From Aliikangiella coralliicola (GTDB taxonomy: Bacteria; Pseudomonadota; Gammaproteobacteria; Enterobacterales; Kangiellaceae): a DNA stretch of 64,000 nt. The stretch is taken from the NCBI RefSeq assembly GCF_007004725.1, contig NZ_ML660161.1, forward strand, positions 1 to 64,000, read 5' to 3'. The translations under genes and the position numbers were made by a program. Below, one piece after another: positions 7,340 to 17,250 of this stretch. The first letter of the stretch is position 1, and each line of letters opens with the position of its first letter. The notes under the pieces were generated by a model. That model was not told the DNA's origin. It searched no databases and saw only the letters and a program-made list of their open reading frames with translations.

Positions 7340-8116
7340 CTACTTCTGGCCGCCAGGAGTTTTTGCCAAACTATCAATTCGCTTTTTTATAAATACTGCT
7401 TTAGGATTAAGCTGAAGCGCCTTCTCATAAGCTTCACGGGCTTTGGCATTATTTCCTTTTGCTTGATAGGCTGCACCCAATGAAAAAAATCCGAAATATG
7501 AATCAGGAAAGTACTGGCTGTTGGCTTCAAGTAATTTCACCGCGTCGTCATGACTTTGTGGTTGGCTTAACTGAGATTGAGCAAACATTGGCAATACATT
7601 CTCGCTAAAATCAAAAGTATGACCGCCATAGTATTTCTTGCGAAGTTCCGCATAGGAATTAATTACACCGGAAATTCCTTTTTCAGCGAATTGCTCTGAA
7701 AGCACATCTTGAATCAGTCGTGGCTTTTGTTGTCCTCGATGACAAGTCACACAGCGAATTTCAACTCGGTCAGCTGCAGCTATTTGATCAAGCTTTCGAA
7801 CTTCTACTTCATTAAGCTGCTTAACCATTTTTAACATGATCCGGGCTTTCTTTTTTAGAGCTTTGTCATCGGCGGCGAAATCGTATGTTTGCAATGGTTT
7901 GTTGGCTTCGCCAACATGGCAGTGGTGACAACGTAACCCGAGGCCAAGGGTTATCGACTTCATTTTTTCGGCTAATTGTTCTGGTTTTATATCTTTGGGT
8001 AAAACTTTTAAATTCTTGGGAGAAGAAAAAATACTTTTTCTTTCTGCCGCAAAATTGTTCTCAATTAGTAGTGACAAAAAAATAAACAGACATACAAAAA
8101 CGGTTTTAAGTTGCAT
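7340..8116 (-). CDS. Photosynthetic reaction-centre-type cytochrome c with TPR tail
   Basis: A 258-residue periplasmic protein with an N-terminal signal peptide and a perfect AGGAGG ribosome site. Two haem-c motifs are seen, CHHCH near residue 57 and CVTCH near residue 117, spaced as in the CytoC_RC family (the reaction-centre cytochrome subunit fold), which also occurs in non-phototrophs with unknown electron partners. The usual subunit has four haems; here only two are present. The last ~70 residues contain a TPR (FGFFSLGAAYQAKGNNAKAR), suggesting docking to another protein. Divergent from the two-component system next door. A role in periplasmic electron transfer is inferred. Confidence 0.8.
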   Translation of the reverse strand: MQLKTVFVCLFIFLSLLIENNFAAERKSIFSSPKNLKVLPKDIKPEQLAEKMKSITLGLGLRCHHCHVGEANKPLQTYDFAADDKALKKKARIMLKMVKQLNEVEVRKLDQIAAADRVEIRCVTCHRGQQKPRLIQDVLSEQFAEKGISGVINSYAELRKKYYGGHTFDFSENVLPMFAQSQLSQPQSHDDAVKLLEANSQYFPDSYFGFFSLGAAYQAKGNNAKAREAYEKALQLNPKAVFIKKRIDSLAKTPGGQK

Positions 8117-8276
8117 GAACCAGCCTCCTGTCGCGTAAATTAGGCTCCCCTATTCTGCTTTACTTTAATAGAAACAGCTTCTTTGAGGTTGGAGGTTTGG
8201 TTAAAGTATTGTCAGGAAACTGTCAAGATTTGCTTGTAGAACAACATCATTTGTTGGATTTCGGCTATTATAAAGG

Positions 8277-9908
8277 ATGGCTCAGAAGGTATTCAGAATG
8301 AATCAAAAGACACCTGCCAATTCACATCAATCTAAAATACTACGTGTTTTATTGGTCGTGAATTTTTTATTAATGGTAACGCTGGGTTGGCAAGCCCTTA
8401 CTGCTATTTTACAGCAGCGAAACCTGGTGGGGAAAATGCTCCACGAATATGCTGAACTGGCAGCAGAAGAGTTTTCGCGCAGGATTATGGCGGATGTCGG
8501 TTACAAAGGCTATTTTTCTCAAATGAATCTATGGCGAGATTCGGTTGAACTGGTTACTTCAAATAAAGATGAAATCGCTCGGTGTCCTTTAACGTCACAC
8601 CCTTTATTATCGAGTGCCTCTCTAGGAAAAAAGTTTTTCTTAGTTGAAAACAATGAACTAGTCGTTATCTCAACGCTCTGCAATAAAGTTGAGTTCGCCC
8701 CCGCTATTGCTGATAAGCTAGTAAATTTTAACCGAAACGAACTCGCCGAAAAGCCGTTTGCCTTTATCCATACTAATTATTCAGGTACGCCGGTAACATT
8801 AATTGTCACTCAGTTTAAAGAGAAAAACTTACTGGGCTTCCAGGTCAACCGTGAAAGCTTAAGACGACTGTTACAATCATCTTTCGATAAATCTTCATTG
8901 CTCCCGGAAGTTATAGCCAATGGCAAGGCAACCAACTCCATAATTCTTTTATCGATGGTTGACCACACTGGGGACCTTCTTATCGGCGAAAAGATTAATC
9001 ACAATTATGATGTGGCTACCAAAATACTCGCAGATGAATATAGCGGAATTTTTCGAAATCATCAGATCCGTGTCGCAATTAAAACTGACAATATAGAGGA
9101 ACTGATTATTGGCGGCCAACCTGAGGATAATTTGCCAGTTATTTTAGCGACTATGATCATTTTAATCGTGATCTTTATCGTTACTTTTATTCAATTACGT
9201 AAAGAACAACAACTAAGCCGTTTAAGAGAAAGGTTTGTTGCTGAAGTCTCACACGAGCTAAGGACACCTTTAACTCAAATCAGAATGTTTGCTGAAACTC
9301 TGATAAAGGGGCGGGCAAGAAATGAGGAGGAATCGCAACACTATCTTCAAGTTATTAATCGCGAATCAATCCGGTTGAATCATCTCGTTGAAAACATTTT
9401 AAGATATTCCAGCAGCGAAAATACTGGTGAGCTGAAACTAACCCAATTAGCAATAGTGCCTTTTCTTAATACAATTATTGAGGAAATCAATCCAATTCGA
9501 ATCGCTAAAAATGTTGCAGTTAAATGTGATCTAGAATCTTGCGAAATTGCAATACATAAAGATAACTTTCGCAGGATTATTTTGAATCTGCTGGACAATG
9601 CCATCAAATATGGGCCAGACCGGCAAACGATCGAAATAAAAGGACAGATAATTCAGCGTTCGGGTAAAAGAACCTATCGATTAACAATCAATGATGAAGG
9701 GCCGGGCATTCCTTCGAAGTATCATACCAACATCTGGCAAGCTTATTACCGGCTGCCTCGTGAAAGTAATCAGGCGATCGCGGGGACTGGAATAGGTCTA
9801 TATTTGGTAAAGCGATTAGTCACCGAAATTAACGGGTCTATCAAGCTTAAAAATCGAGAACCTAATGGATGTTCTTTTCTGTTGGAACTCAACCTGGATA
9901 ATTCATAA
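8277..9908 (+). CDS. Sensor histidine kinase
   Basis: A 543-residue membrane kinase. TM1 lies at about residues 21-43, then a ~240-residue periplasmic sensor of no recognised type, TM2 at about 283-307, directly followed by the dimerisation domain without an evident HAMP domain. The phospho-acceptor His is in EVSHELRTPLTQ (about residue 326); N, G1 and G2 boxes are DNAIKYG, DEGPGIP and GTGIGLYLV. The response regulator follows 4 bp downstream, so the pair is one operon. The ATG at 8277 has GG-rich sequence before it; a second ATG at 8298 is also possible. The signal is unknown; the divergent cytochrome gene might be a target. Confidence 0.9.
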   Translation: MAQKVFRMNQKTPANSHQSKILRVLLVVNFLLMVTLGWQALTAILQQRNLVGKMLHEYAELAAEEFSRRIMADVGYKGYFSQMNLWRDSVELVTSNKDEIARCPLTSHPLLSSASLGKKFFLVENNELVVISTLCNKVEFAPAIADKLVNFNRNELAEKPFAFIHTNYSGTPVTLIVTQFKEKNLLGFQVNRESLRRLLQSSFDKSSLLPEVIANGKATNSIILLSMVDHTGDLLIGEKINHNYDVATKILADEYSGIFRNHQIRVAIKTDNIEELIIGGQPEDNLPVILATMIILIVIFIVTFIQLRKEQQLSRLRERFVAEVSHELRTPLTQIRMFAETLIKGRARNEEESQHYLQVINRESIRLNHLVENILRYSSSENTGELKLTQLAIVPFLNTIIEEINPIRIAKNVAVKCDLESCEIAIHKDNFRRIILNLLDNAIKYGPDRQTIEIKGQIIQRSGKRTYRLTINDEGPGIPSKYHTNIWQAYYRLPRESNQAIAGTGIGLYLVKRLVTEINGSIKLKNREPNGCSFLLELNLDNS

Positions 9909-9912
9909 CATT

Positions 9913-10608
9913 ATGACGGAAATATTGATCATTGAAGACAATAAAGATCTTGCTCTGGGCCTGAAAAATAATTTTGAGATAGAAGGCTATCAGGTAACAT
10001 CTGCTACTGATGGTCTTGCTGGTTTGGCAGCGCTGGAAGTGTGTACGCCGGCGATAATTATTCTGGACTTGATGATGCCCAATATGGATGGTTTTGAATT
10101 TCTTAAACGAATAGAAAAATTAACCATTAAACCCATGATACTGATATTAAGTGCGCGAGATACAGAAATCGATAAGGTGAAGGGGTTAAGGCTCGGCGCC
10201 GATGATTTTGTGACTAAACCATTTGGGTTAATGGAGCTTGTTGCGCGTGTTGAAGCATTAGTGCGTCGACAGAAAAAGATAGGTGATGAAGATTCGTCAT
10301 CCCGTGCCGATGTGTTTTCAATGGAAGATGTGACAGTTTGCTTGCGGTCTCGTCGGGTATTAAAGCGAGGTGAAGAAGTGGAGTTGGCGCCAAAGGAATT
10401 TGATTTGTTGGTCAAGTTATTCGAGTCCCGCGGCGAAGTGGTATCCAGGTTAACTTTAATGCAAAAAGTGTGGGGGCATTCAGCAGCAGTGGAAAGCAGA
10501 ACAATTGATACGCATATCGGTGAACTGAGGAAAAAATTGGAAGCTGATAGCGCTAACCCCAAAATTATCAAGACAGTTCGTAAGATAGGCTATCGAATTG
10601 ATAATTAA
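9913..10608 (+). CDS. OmpR-family response regulator
   Basis: 231 residues: receiver domain with the acidic pair ED (8-9), phospho-acceptor Asp52 in ILDLMMPN and Lys near 101 in FVTKPFG, then a winged-helix DNA-binding domain with APKEFDLL and IDTHIGELRKKL. The start at 9913 gives a normal receiver N-terminus (MTEILIIEDN); the frame is open upstream into the kinase gene, but those residues are not receiver-like. Partner of the kinase ending at 9908. Regulon not identifiable here. Confidence 0.92.
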   Translation: MTEILIIEDNKDLALGLKNNFEIEGYQVTSATDGLAGLAALEVCTPAIIILDLMMPNMDGFEFLKRIEKLTIKPMILILSARDTEIDKVKGLRLGADDFVTKPFGLMELVARVEALVRRQKKIGDEDSSSRADVFSMEDVTVCLRSRRVLKRGEEVELAPKEFDLLVKLFESRGEVVSRLTLMQKVWGHSAAVESRTIDTHIGELRKKLEADSANPKIIKTVRKIGYRIDN

Positions 10609-10762
10609 ACTTGGCTGACTGAAAGAGATTTTTATCAACAAGCGCGCTAAAAGCTGGCATACACATCCGATGGTGCTGACGCTAAATTGACAATTCCAGC
10701 GAATTAGTTTGCTTTCGGTTACAATGGCGTTAATTTTTATACTATCGATTAAGGCTTAGCCG

Positions 10763-11557
10763 TTGGAACTTTGGGTTATCTTTATTCTGGCCGGGCTTCT
10801 TGCTGGTTTTCTGGCCGGATTATTAGGAATTGGTGGGGGTTTTGTGGTGGTGCCGGTGTTAATCTGGGCGCTACCAGCTGCGGGGGTTAGCGTCGAACAC
10901 GTTGCCCATTTTGCTATTGGCACTTCGCTGTTGTCGATTTGTGTTACTGCCATTTCATCAGCCCGTGCTCATCATAAAAAACAAGCTGTCGACTGGCGCT
11001 TATTTGCCATTATTGCGCCGGGGTTGGTGATTGGTTCATTGGCTGGCGCAGCGCTCGCTGCTGTACTGAGCGGACGACTGCTCATAATTGTCTTTGTAAC
11101 CGGGGCGATATTGACCGCTATTTATCTGTTGTCAGGTCACAAGCCAAAGGCCCATCCAACGGAATCTCGCTGGCCTTTCTTTAGCTATGGCAATTTCACC
11201 GGTGTCGTTTCTGCCTTAATCGGTATTGGTGGTGGCTCGGTTTTGGTGCCTTTCCTGGTCTATAAAGGAAAATCGATGGTGCAATCGGTGGGAACCGCGG
11301 CAGCGTGCGGCTTTCCAATCGCCCTGTTTGGCGCACTCGGTTATGGTATTTCTGGCTGGCAGCAAAAAATCAATGTTGAATATTCTACGGGTTACCTCTA
11401 CTGGCCTGCTTTTTTCGGGATTGTTGTTTTTTCAAGTTTAAGTGCGCCTTTGGGGGCCAAACTCGCGCATTTTGTTTCTGAGCAGCGTCTGAAACAAATA
11501 TTCGCCGTATTTTTGTTTTTCACCAGCGGCCAAATCCTTTATAGTCACTGGTTTTAG
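10763..11557 (+). CDS. TSUP family transporter (TauE/SafE type)
   Basis: A 264-residue, multi-pass inner-membrane protein with the duplicated TSUP motif: GLLAGFLAGLLGIGGGFVVV near the N-terminus and GVVSALIGIGGGSVLVP in the second half. TSUP proteins move sulfite, sulfonates or other small anions; the substrate is not predictable. It begins with TTG at 10763. It lies 70 bp before lgt on the same strand and may be cotranscribed with it, a neighbourhood often seen in proteobacteria. Confidence 0.88.
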   Translation: MELWVIFILAGLLAGFLAGLLGIGGGFVVVPVLIWALPAAGVSVEHVAHFAIGTSLLSICVTAISSARAHHKKQAVDWRLFAIIAPGLVIGSLAGAALAAVLSGRLLIIVFVTGAILTAIYLLSGHKPKAHPTESRWPFFSYGNFTGVVSALIGIGGGSVLVPFLVYKGKSMVQSVGTAAACGFPIALFGALGYGISGWQQKINVEYSTGYLYWPAFFGIVVFSSLSAPLGAKLAHFVSEQRLKQIFAVFLFFTSGQILYSHWF

Positions 11558-11627
11558 AGTGTCTTGTTAACCGTTTTTCTAACAAGTTAAAAATCTAATA
11601 ATTATTAATTAATGGTGTTGAGCATTC

Positions 11628-12437
11628 ATGGAATTTCCAAATTTTGACCCGGTCATTTTTCAAATCTGGGGGCCTATCGGCCTCAACTGGTATGGGCTAA
11701 CTTACCTGATGGGATTTGCCGGTGCCTGGTATATGGGGAAAGCACGCAGCAAGCAGCCTGGCAGCCCATTTACTGCAGAACAGGTGAGCGACTTTTTGTT
11801 CTATGGTTTTCTCGGCGTGGTGCTTGGGGGGCGTATAGGCTATGTCCTCTTTTACCATCTGGATTTCTTTATCGAAGATCCGATGTACCTGTTTAAGATT
11901 TGGGATGGTGGGATGTCGTTCCATGGAGGATTATTGGGAGTTCTGGTTGCCTTTTGGTACTTTTCGCGGAAATCAAAAACAACCTTTTTTCAAAGCGCCG
12001 ATTTCTTCGTACCTATGGTGCCAATTGGATTAGCCACTGGGCGATTTGGTAATTTTATCAACGGTGAATTATGGGGGCGTGTTACTGATTTGCAGTCAAC
12101 TCCCTGGGCGATGCATTTCCCTCACGACCCGGCAGGGGTTTATCGCCACCCCTCAATGCTCTATGAGTGTTTTCTAGAAGGCATAGTGCTATTCATCATT
12201 TTGTATATTTACAGTAAAAAACCAAGACCACCAATGGCAGTGAGTGGCCTGTTTGCCCTGGGTTATGGCGTGTTTCGATTTATTATTGAGTATTACCGAG
12301 AGCCCGATGCGCATTTAAAGGAGCTGGCTGAGTTTTTATCGATGGGGCAAATTTTGTCGCTACCCATGATCATTGGCGGTGCAATAATGATTTACCTGGC
12401 CTATAAAAAAAATGATCAGGTTGTCAAAACAGCCTAA
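11628..12437 (+). CDS. lgt: Prolipoprotein diacylglyceryl transferase
   Basis: A 269-residue integral membrane enzyme that transfers diacylglycerol from phosphatidylglycerol to the lipobox cysteine of prolipoproteins. Signature motifs are visible: WYGLTYLMGF, FHGGLLG, the Lgt signature GRFGNFINGELWGR (about residues 137-150) and HPSMLYE. Length matches the family. The window holds several lipobox proteins (serine hydrolase, BamE, FKBP, two adaptors) that would be its substrates. Followed 92 bp later by thyA. Confidence 0.97.
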   Translation: MEFPNFDPVIFQIWGPIGLNWYGLTYLMGFAGAWYMGKARSKQPGSPFTAEQVSDFLFYGFLGVVLGGRIGYVLFYHLDFFIEDPMYLFKIWDGGMSFHGGLLGVLVAFWYFSRKSKTTFFQSADFFVPMVPIGLATGRFGNFINGELWGRVTDLQSTPWAMHFPHDPAGVYRHPSMLYECFLEGIVLFIILYIYSKKPRPPMAVSGLFALGYGVFRFIIEYYREPDAHLKELAEFLSMGQILSLPMIIGGAIMIYLAYKKNDQVVKTA

Positions 12438-12529
12438 CTGTTAAAATCAATTATTGAGTGACGCCACACTGATATTTAAGCGGAACTCGATAAGCATTAG
12501 TAACTAAGATTAATTGTTGTGAGTAGTGA

Positions 12530-13381
12530 ATGAAACAATATCTGGATTTATGTCATAAAATTATCGAACAGGGTGTCTGGGTCGAAAACGAACGCACTGG
12601 TAAACGCTGTTTAACTTTAATTAATGCTGACCTTGAATATCATGTTGGTGCGAACCAATTTCCTTTAATAACAACACGTAAAAGCTATTGGAAAGCGGCT
12701 ATTGCTGAAATTATCGGCTATTTACGAGGCTACGACAATGCGGCCGATTTTCGCAAACTTGGTACTAAAACCTGGGACGCGAATGCCAATCTGAATCAGG
12801 CGTGGCTTAACAATCCCCATCGTAAGGGTGAAGATGATATGGGGCGGGTATATGGCGTTCAGGGAAGAAGCTGGAAAACACCGGAAGGGACAACGATCGA
12901 TCAACTGAAAAAAATTGTTGATAACTTATCTGACGGAATCGATGATCGCGCAGAAATTCTAACATTTTATAATCCCGGCGAGTTTCATATGGGCTGTTTG
13001 CGACCTTGTATGCATACCCATAATTTTTCACTATTGGGCGATACTTTGTATCTTACCAGCTATCAGCGATCGTGCGATGTGCCCTTAGGGCTCAACTTCA
13101 ATCAAATTCAAGTGTTTGTTTTACTAGCGTTAATCGCACAAATTACGGGTAAAAAGGCCGGCATGGCTTACCATAAAATTGTCAATGCCCACATATACGA
13201 AGATCAGCTGGCATTAATGCGAGATGTTCAGTTAAAACGTGAGCCTTTCGAGCCTCCACAGTTGAAAATTAATCCTGAAATAAAGACGCTTAAGGATCTT
13301 GAAACCTGGGTGACTATGGATGACTTTGAAGTCCTGGGTTATCAACATCACGAGCCAATCCAATATCCATTTTCGGTGTGA
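12530..13381 (+). CDS. thyA: Thymidylate synthase
   Basis: 283 residues; methylates dUMP to dTMP with methylene-tetrahydrofolate. Visible motifs: N-terminal folate/phosphate region with RTGKRCL, the catalytic cysteine in [10 protein letters not shown], and the [18 protein letters not shown] signature. It is somewhat longer than the 264-residue E. coli enzyme and replaces the usual PCHxFFQF by PCMHTHNF, a known divergent branch of the family. Immediately upstream of folA, which regenerates the folate it oxidises. Confidence 0.97.
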   Translation: MKQYLDLCHKIIEQGVWVENERTGKRCLTLINADLEYHVGANQFPLITTRKSYWKAAIAEIIGYLRGYDNAADFRKLGTKTWDANANLNQAWLNNPHRKGEDDMGRVYGVQGRSWKTPEGTTIDQLKKIVDNLSDGIDDRAEILTFYNPGEFHMGCLRPCMHTHNFSLLGDTLYLTSYQRSCDVPLGLNFNQIQVFVLLALIAQITGKKAGMAYHKIVNAHIYEDQLALMRDVQLKREPFEPPQLKINPEIKTLKDLETWVTMDDFEVLGYQHHEPIQYPFSV

Positions 13382-13459
13382 GTTGGTATTTTGGGAGTGA
13401 GTGATCTTAAAAAGCACAATTGGGTTGTAATGTGCTTAATCTAAAGGTGAGTAGAAAAC

Positions 13460-13954
13460 ATGAGTAAACCTGTTATTTCGCTAGTGTGTGCAATGGCGAA
13501 AAACCGTGTGATTGGTAAAGATAATCAAATGCCTTGGCATCTTCCCGCCGATCTCAAACATTTTAAGTCGGTTACGCTGGGAAAACCGATAGTGATGGGC
13601 CGTAAAACCTATGAGTCGATAGGGCGTCCGCTGCCAGGCCGGCGTAATATTGTGATAAGCCGAAATTCTGACTATCAAGTTGAAGGTTGCGATACGGCAA
13701 CTTCGCTCGAATCAGCTTTGGCGCTGCTCGAAGGTGTTGAAGAGGTGATGGTGATTGGTGGCGGCCGAATTTATTCACAGGCCCTGGCGATGGCTGACAA
13801 ACTCTTTCTGACTTTTATTGATCTTGATATTGAAGGCGATACGCATTTCCCCGAGTTTGAGCATTTAGCATTGAACGAAGTGAAACGCGAAATTCACGAG
13901 CCAGACGAAAAGAATTTATACCGTTGTGAATTTGTCGATTTCGAGATCGGCTAA
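13460..13954 (+). CDS. folA: Dihydrofolate reductase
   Basis: 164 residues with AMAKNRVIGKDNQMPWHLPADL (residues 10-31, substrate Asp in PADL), GRKTYESIGRPLPGR (NADPH binding) and VIGGGRIYSQ. Normal family length. Reduces dihydrofolate produced by ThyA, encoded 78 bp upstream. GGTGAG precedes the ATG. Confidence 0.97.
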   Translation: MSKPVISLVCAMAKNRVIGKDNQMPWHLPADLKHFKSVTLGKPIVMGRKTYESIGRPLPGRRNIVISRNSDYQVEGCDTATSLESALALLEGVEEVMVIGGGRIYSQALAMADKLFLTFIDLDIEGDTHFPEFEHLALNEVKREIHEPDEKNLYRCEFVDFEIG

Positions 13955-14013
13955 TTTTATTCCTGAAGCTCACTATGGCTGTCAGGTTAAAGTAATTATT
14001 TAAGGGGGTTATT

Positions 14014-14217
14014 ATGTCGGGTCAGGGTTCAGCTGGAAATGTATTAGCCGCGCTGTGCAGCTTTTTTATTCCTGGTTTGGGACAGCTATTACAAGCTCGA
14101 ATATTGATGGCTATAGCGCATTTTGTACTCGCAGGTCTCTTATGGTTAGTCTGGCTGGGATGGATTATTCATTTGTGGTCGATAATTGACGCAGCTAAGT
14201 TTAAGGCGAGAAACTAA
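14014..14217 (+). CDS. Small two-helix membrane protein
   Basis: 67 residues with two hydrophobic segments: a loop-rich AALCSFFIPGLGQLLQ and a second helix through AHFVLAGLLWLVWLGWII. The FFIPGLGQLLQ motif is common in small TM2/YqaE-like membrane proteins. A strong AGGGGG ribosome site precedes the ATG. Function unknown. Confidence 0.65.
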   Translation: MSGQGSAGNVLAALCSFFIPGLGQLLQARILMAIAHFVLAGLLWLVWLGWIIHLWSIIDAAKFKARN

Positions 14218-14255
14218 GTCTTTGACAGTCGTCATTTAAATAGCTGTCATTTAAT

Positions 14256-14747
14256 ATGTGTTCACTGGTTGGTATCGGCAGTCAACAAGCGCGGCTAGCG
14301 GTCTACATAGCAAACCGCCCCCCATTACCCGAATTTACAGGTCTCAACGACTTTCGCCCGATGGTTAGTGGTGAGATAAAGTGTATTGCAGATTTAACTG
14401 GCAATCATTGGCGTAAAATTTTTAATTGTTACGCCAAGTTGTCCTTCTTGTTAGATTCAAATAATTACTCCAGCTGGCAGGAATTACGTGATAATCAGCT
14501 ACTTCAAAGCAACGGTAATGAACAGTTATTGTTTTCGCCGCCTGATATTAATGAGTCCCGCATAATAAAAATTATTTGTGGCCGAACTTATTTTAAAGAT
14601 CTGAATCTCAATATTAGTGTCGATTGGGTTGACTCTTATTTTGGGCTAAACTTTGAAAGCAAGCTGATAGTGACGCCATATTTCGATTATCGCCAATTAA
14701 CGAATCAACGGATCGAACAGTTAGTTGATTATATTAAGATGGGATAA
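14256..14747 (+). CDS. Conserved hypothetical protein (DUF6942-like)
   Basis: A 163-residue soluble protein with YIANRPPLPEF near residue 17 and GNHWRKIFNCYAKLSFLL near residue 49. I recall this combination in an uncharacterised gammaproteobacterial family (DUF6942); the name is from memory and should be treated as tentative. No catalytic motif is evident. Start codon ATG at 14256 has no strong ribosome site. Confidence 0.6.
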   Translation: MCSLVGIGSQQARLAVYIANRPPLPEFTGLNDFRPMVSGEIKCIADLTGNHWRKIFNCYAKLSFLLDSNNYSSWQELRDNQLLQSNGNEQLLFSPPDINESRIIKIICGRTYFKDLNLNISVDWVDSYFGLNFESKLIVTPYFDYRQLTNQRIEQLVDYIKMG

Positions 14748-14762
14748 ATAAACAGGTTTTAT

Positions 14763-15119
14763 ATGGAACAAAGCGATCTTTATGCGGCACCCAAAAGCAA
14801 GTTAATTGACAAGCATAATGATCCACTTCGCCCGAGTGCATCGATAATAACATTAACCATTTTTGTTGTTTTTATTGAGTTAGTGCTTTCTCTAGCCGTT
14901 GCCGCCAGCCGTTCGTTTAACAAAGCGGTGCCGTTCAGCACGTTAACTTTAATTGCTTATGTGCTATTTATTGTGGTAATTGGACCGTCTATTTTCACTT
15001 TGCTCTTCCAAATGAAAAAAAAATTTCAAAATGCAAAATCGCGAGCAAATTTATTTTTCTGTAGCTCATTGATTTTTATGATGTTACAAATCGCGTTCCT
15101 GATTGATTCAGCAAGTTAA
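14763..15119 (+). CDS. Small membrane protein, unknown
   Basis: 118 residues with about three hydrophobic segments (IITLTIFVVFIELVLSLAV, LTLIAYVLFIVVIGPSIF, FFCSSLIFMMLQIAFLI). The short N-terminus MEQSDLYAAPKSKL is of the 'YxAPxS' type found at the head of many small unknown membrane proteins. Starts 15 bp after the previous gene, so probably cotranscribed. Function unknown. Confidence 0.6.
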   Translation: MEQSDLYAAPKSKLIDKHNDPLRPSASIITLTIFVVFIELVLSLAVAASRSFNKAVPFSTLTLIAYVLFIVVIGPSIFTLLFQMKKKFQNAKSRANLFFCSSLIFMMLQIAFLIDSAS

Positions 15120-15206
15120 CGGCGGCTCTCTCCAGGTAGGAATTTACAAACTATAATAATTGATATTGCATGATAAAATGGCCGATTATCCGGTCGGGTA
15201 TTCTTA

Positions 15207-17066
15207 ATGATAATTTCTAGATTTCTTTGTGCTACTGCTTTGTTCCTAATGACATTTCAGGTAGTTTGGGCGTACGAACCACTTGAGCACTATAAAAAGT
15301 TGCTGGAAAGTGTTGAAAAGCCTGAACAGGCAATCGAGTTGTTGAATAACGCGAGTGATTCGATGTCAACCTGGGAGCAATTAGAACAAGGTGAATACTT
15401 TGTGATTCTTGGCAGCAGGCTGGAGGCTTTGAGTAGAATTGATGATGCTTACCAGAGTTACAGCAAAGCCATTGAGATTCTGACGCCTCTGCCCGTTTCA
15501 GAGTTTTTGATTGAGGCGCACTCTTCTCGTTCCTATATCCAATATTTAAAAACTTTCGACACCAGTGTTTATTGCCCGGAACGAGAAGTTGCACTGGAAT
15601 ATGCAAGGAAGTTGCAAGATGATGAAATTCTGGCTAAAGCACTGACTTCACTCGCATTTTGTTACCAGACAAAGAAAAATTTTTCTAAAGGAATTTTTTT
15701 ACTAGAAGAAGCAATAGAGATAGCACAAAAAAAATCTCTTTCTGCAAATCGACATGCGATGATTTATAACGCGACGGCAATATTATATCGTGTTAACTGG
15801 TTGCTTGAACCTGCGTACGAGTACAATCGAAAGGCATATAATTTATGGGCGTCTGTTGATGATCGCCAGGACATGTTCAATATGCTTCATTCGATGACGG
15901 TTCTCGCCATTAGTATGGGGAAGGAGGAACTCGCTGAAAAGCATGTTGAGGAATTATTTGAACTTGCCGACACATCTCCAGAATTTAAGGATTTTCATTT
16001 TTTTGCTAATTATGATGCGGGTTCGGTGGCCCTGCTCAGCAAAAAATTTGAGCGTGCAATTCATTACTTTGAACGCGCATTAGCATTAGCAAATACAACT
16101 AACGAAAAAATATTTACTATTCGAGCTCATGCTTTTCTTGCAGAAGCATTTTTCCGCAATAAAGAAATGGAACGTGCTTATCAATCGGCAAGAAAATACC
16201 TACAAAGTAATCCGAATGAAAAAAGTGAGAAACAGTTAATATTAAAGACGCAAGCTATCGTATTGGCTGAGAGGAACAATAGTGCAGAAGAATTGGAAAA
16301 GCTTTTTTTATTACTTGAAATGGAAAAAGAGAGTAAGAGAAATGCCAGTTCAAAATTGATCGCTAGTCGTTCTGTTGAGCATGACGATAGGATCATAAAG
16401 TTCGAAAAGCAATTGCTAGAAAAACAATTGGCAATTAACCAACTGGAATTAGAAAGGCAAAAAGATCGACAGCGTATATCAAGACTAACCATCGCCACCA
16501 TTGGACTAGTGGTCATTGTTCTATCGACGATTATTATTTTCTTGTTTCGTTCAAGAATGCTATTTAAGCAGCGCTCCCAGACCGATGTTCTGACGGGAAT
16601 CGCTAATCGCAGCTATATTTTTGAAAAAGGGAAAAAGTTGATTAGTCATGCGGTCAATAATCAAAAAGACTTTTCTGTCATTCTATTTGATATCGATAAG
16701 TTCAAATCAATCAATGATACTCATGGGCACTACATTGGCGATGAAGCGATTATTGCGACTGCTAACCAGGCTAAACATTGGTTGCGTAATAAAGATATGG
16801 TTGGAAGAATTGGTGGTGAGGAATATCTTATTTTACTTCCCGGTACCGGACACGAGGAAGCTTTTGAAATCGCGGAACGGCTACGTCAGGGAATTGCCGA
16901 GAAGAACTTTGAGTTTGGTATGGTGAATATTAACTACACTATCAGTCTGGGAGTCGCTTCGCTGTCCGATAAAAATAACAAACTACCACGACTTGTTAAG
17001 CTGGCAGATGAAGCGCTTTATCGTGCTAAAAGCGATGGTCGAAATTGCACTAAAGTCGCCAATTAA
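15207..17066 (+). CDS. TPR-containing membrane diguanylate cyclase
   Basis: 619 residues: signal/TM start (residues ~4-22), a long periplasmic array of degenerate TPR helices to about 340, a coiled coil, one TM at about 425-447 and a cytosolic GGDEF domain. The active site is GGEEY (about residue 535), an accepted active variant. An RNKD I-site lies exactly five residues upstream, so product inhibition by c-di-GMP is expected. DxxxFKSINDTHGHYIGDE is the substrate loop. The sensor half probably binds a peptide or protein through TPR. Monocistronic; ligand unknown. Confidence 0.88.
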   Translation: MIISRFLCATALFLMTFQVVWAYEPLEHYKKLLESVEKPEQAIELLNNASDSMSTWEQLEQGEYFVILGSRLEALSRIDDAYQSYSKAIEILTPLPVSEFLIEAHSSRSYIQYLKTFDTSVYCPEREVALEYARKLQDDEILAKALTSLAFCYQTKKNFSKGIFLLEEAIEIAQKKSLSANRHAMIYNATAILYRVNWLLEPAYEYNRKAYNLWASVDDRQDMFNMLHSMTVLAISMGKEELAEKHVEELFELADTSPEFKDFHFFANYDAGSVALLSKKFERAIHYFERALALANTTNEKIFTIRAHAFLAEAFFRNKEMERAYQSARKYLQSNPNEKSEKQLILKTQAIVLAERNNSAEELEKLFLLLEMEKESKRNASSKLIASRSVEHDDRIIKFEKQLLEKQLAINQLELERQKDRQRISRLTIATIGLVVIVLSTIIIFLFRSRMLFKQRSQTDVLTGIANRSYIFEKGKKLISHAVNNQKDFSVILFDIDKFKSINDTHGHYIGDEAIIATANQAKHWLRNKDMVGRIGGEEYLILLPGTGHEEAFEIAERLRQGIAEKNFEFGMVNINYTISLGVASLSDKNNKLPRLVKLADEALYRAKSDGRNCTKVAN

Positions 17067-17250
17067 TTGGTGCTGTTGGTAGTCTGTCTCTTGAAGTCGT
17101 TCAGGTATATATCTGCTTACAAAATACAAGGTTACTAGCGATTAGTTCTCGGTAGAATACATCCTATGCTTGGTTTGTCGACTATGAACGACGATTTAGA
17201 CCGATGGCCTTGAACGACAATTTAGAATGATAATAATGAGGGATAATCCC

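Noticed and set aside
10763-10953. Antisense frame on the minus strand at the TSUP gene, and similar shadow frames inside many genes
   Set aside because: They lie within strong coding sequence on the other strand, without ribosome sites or family features.
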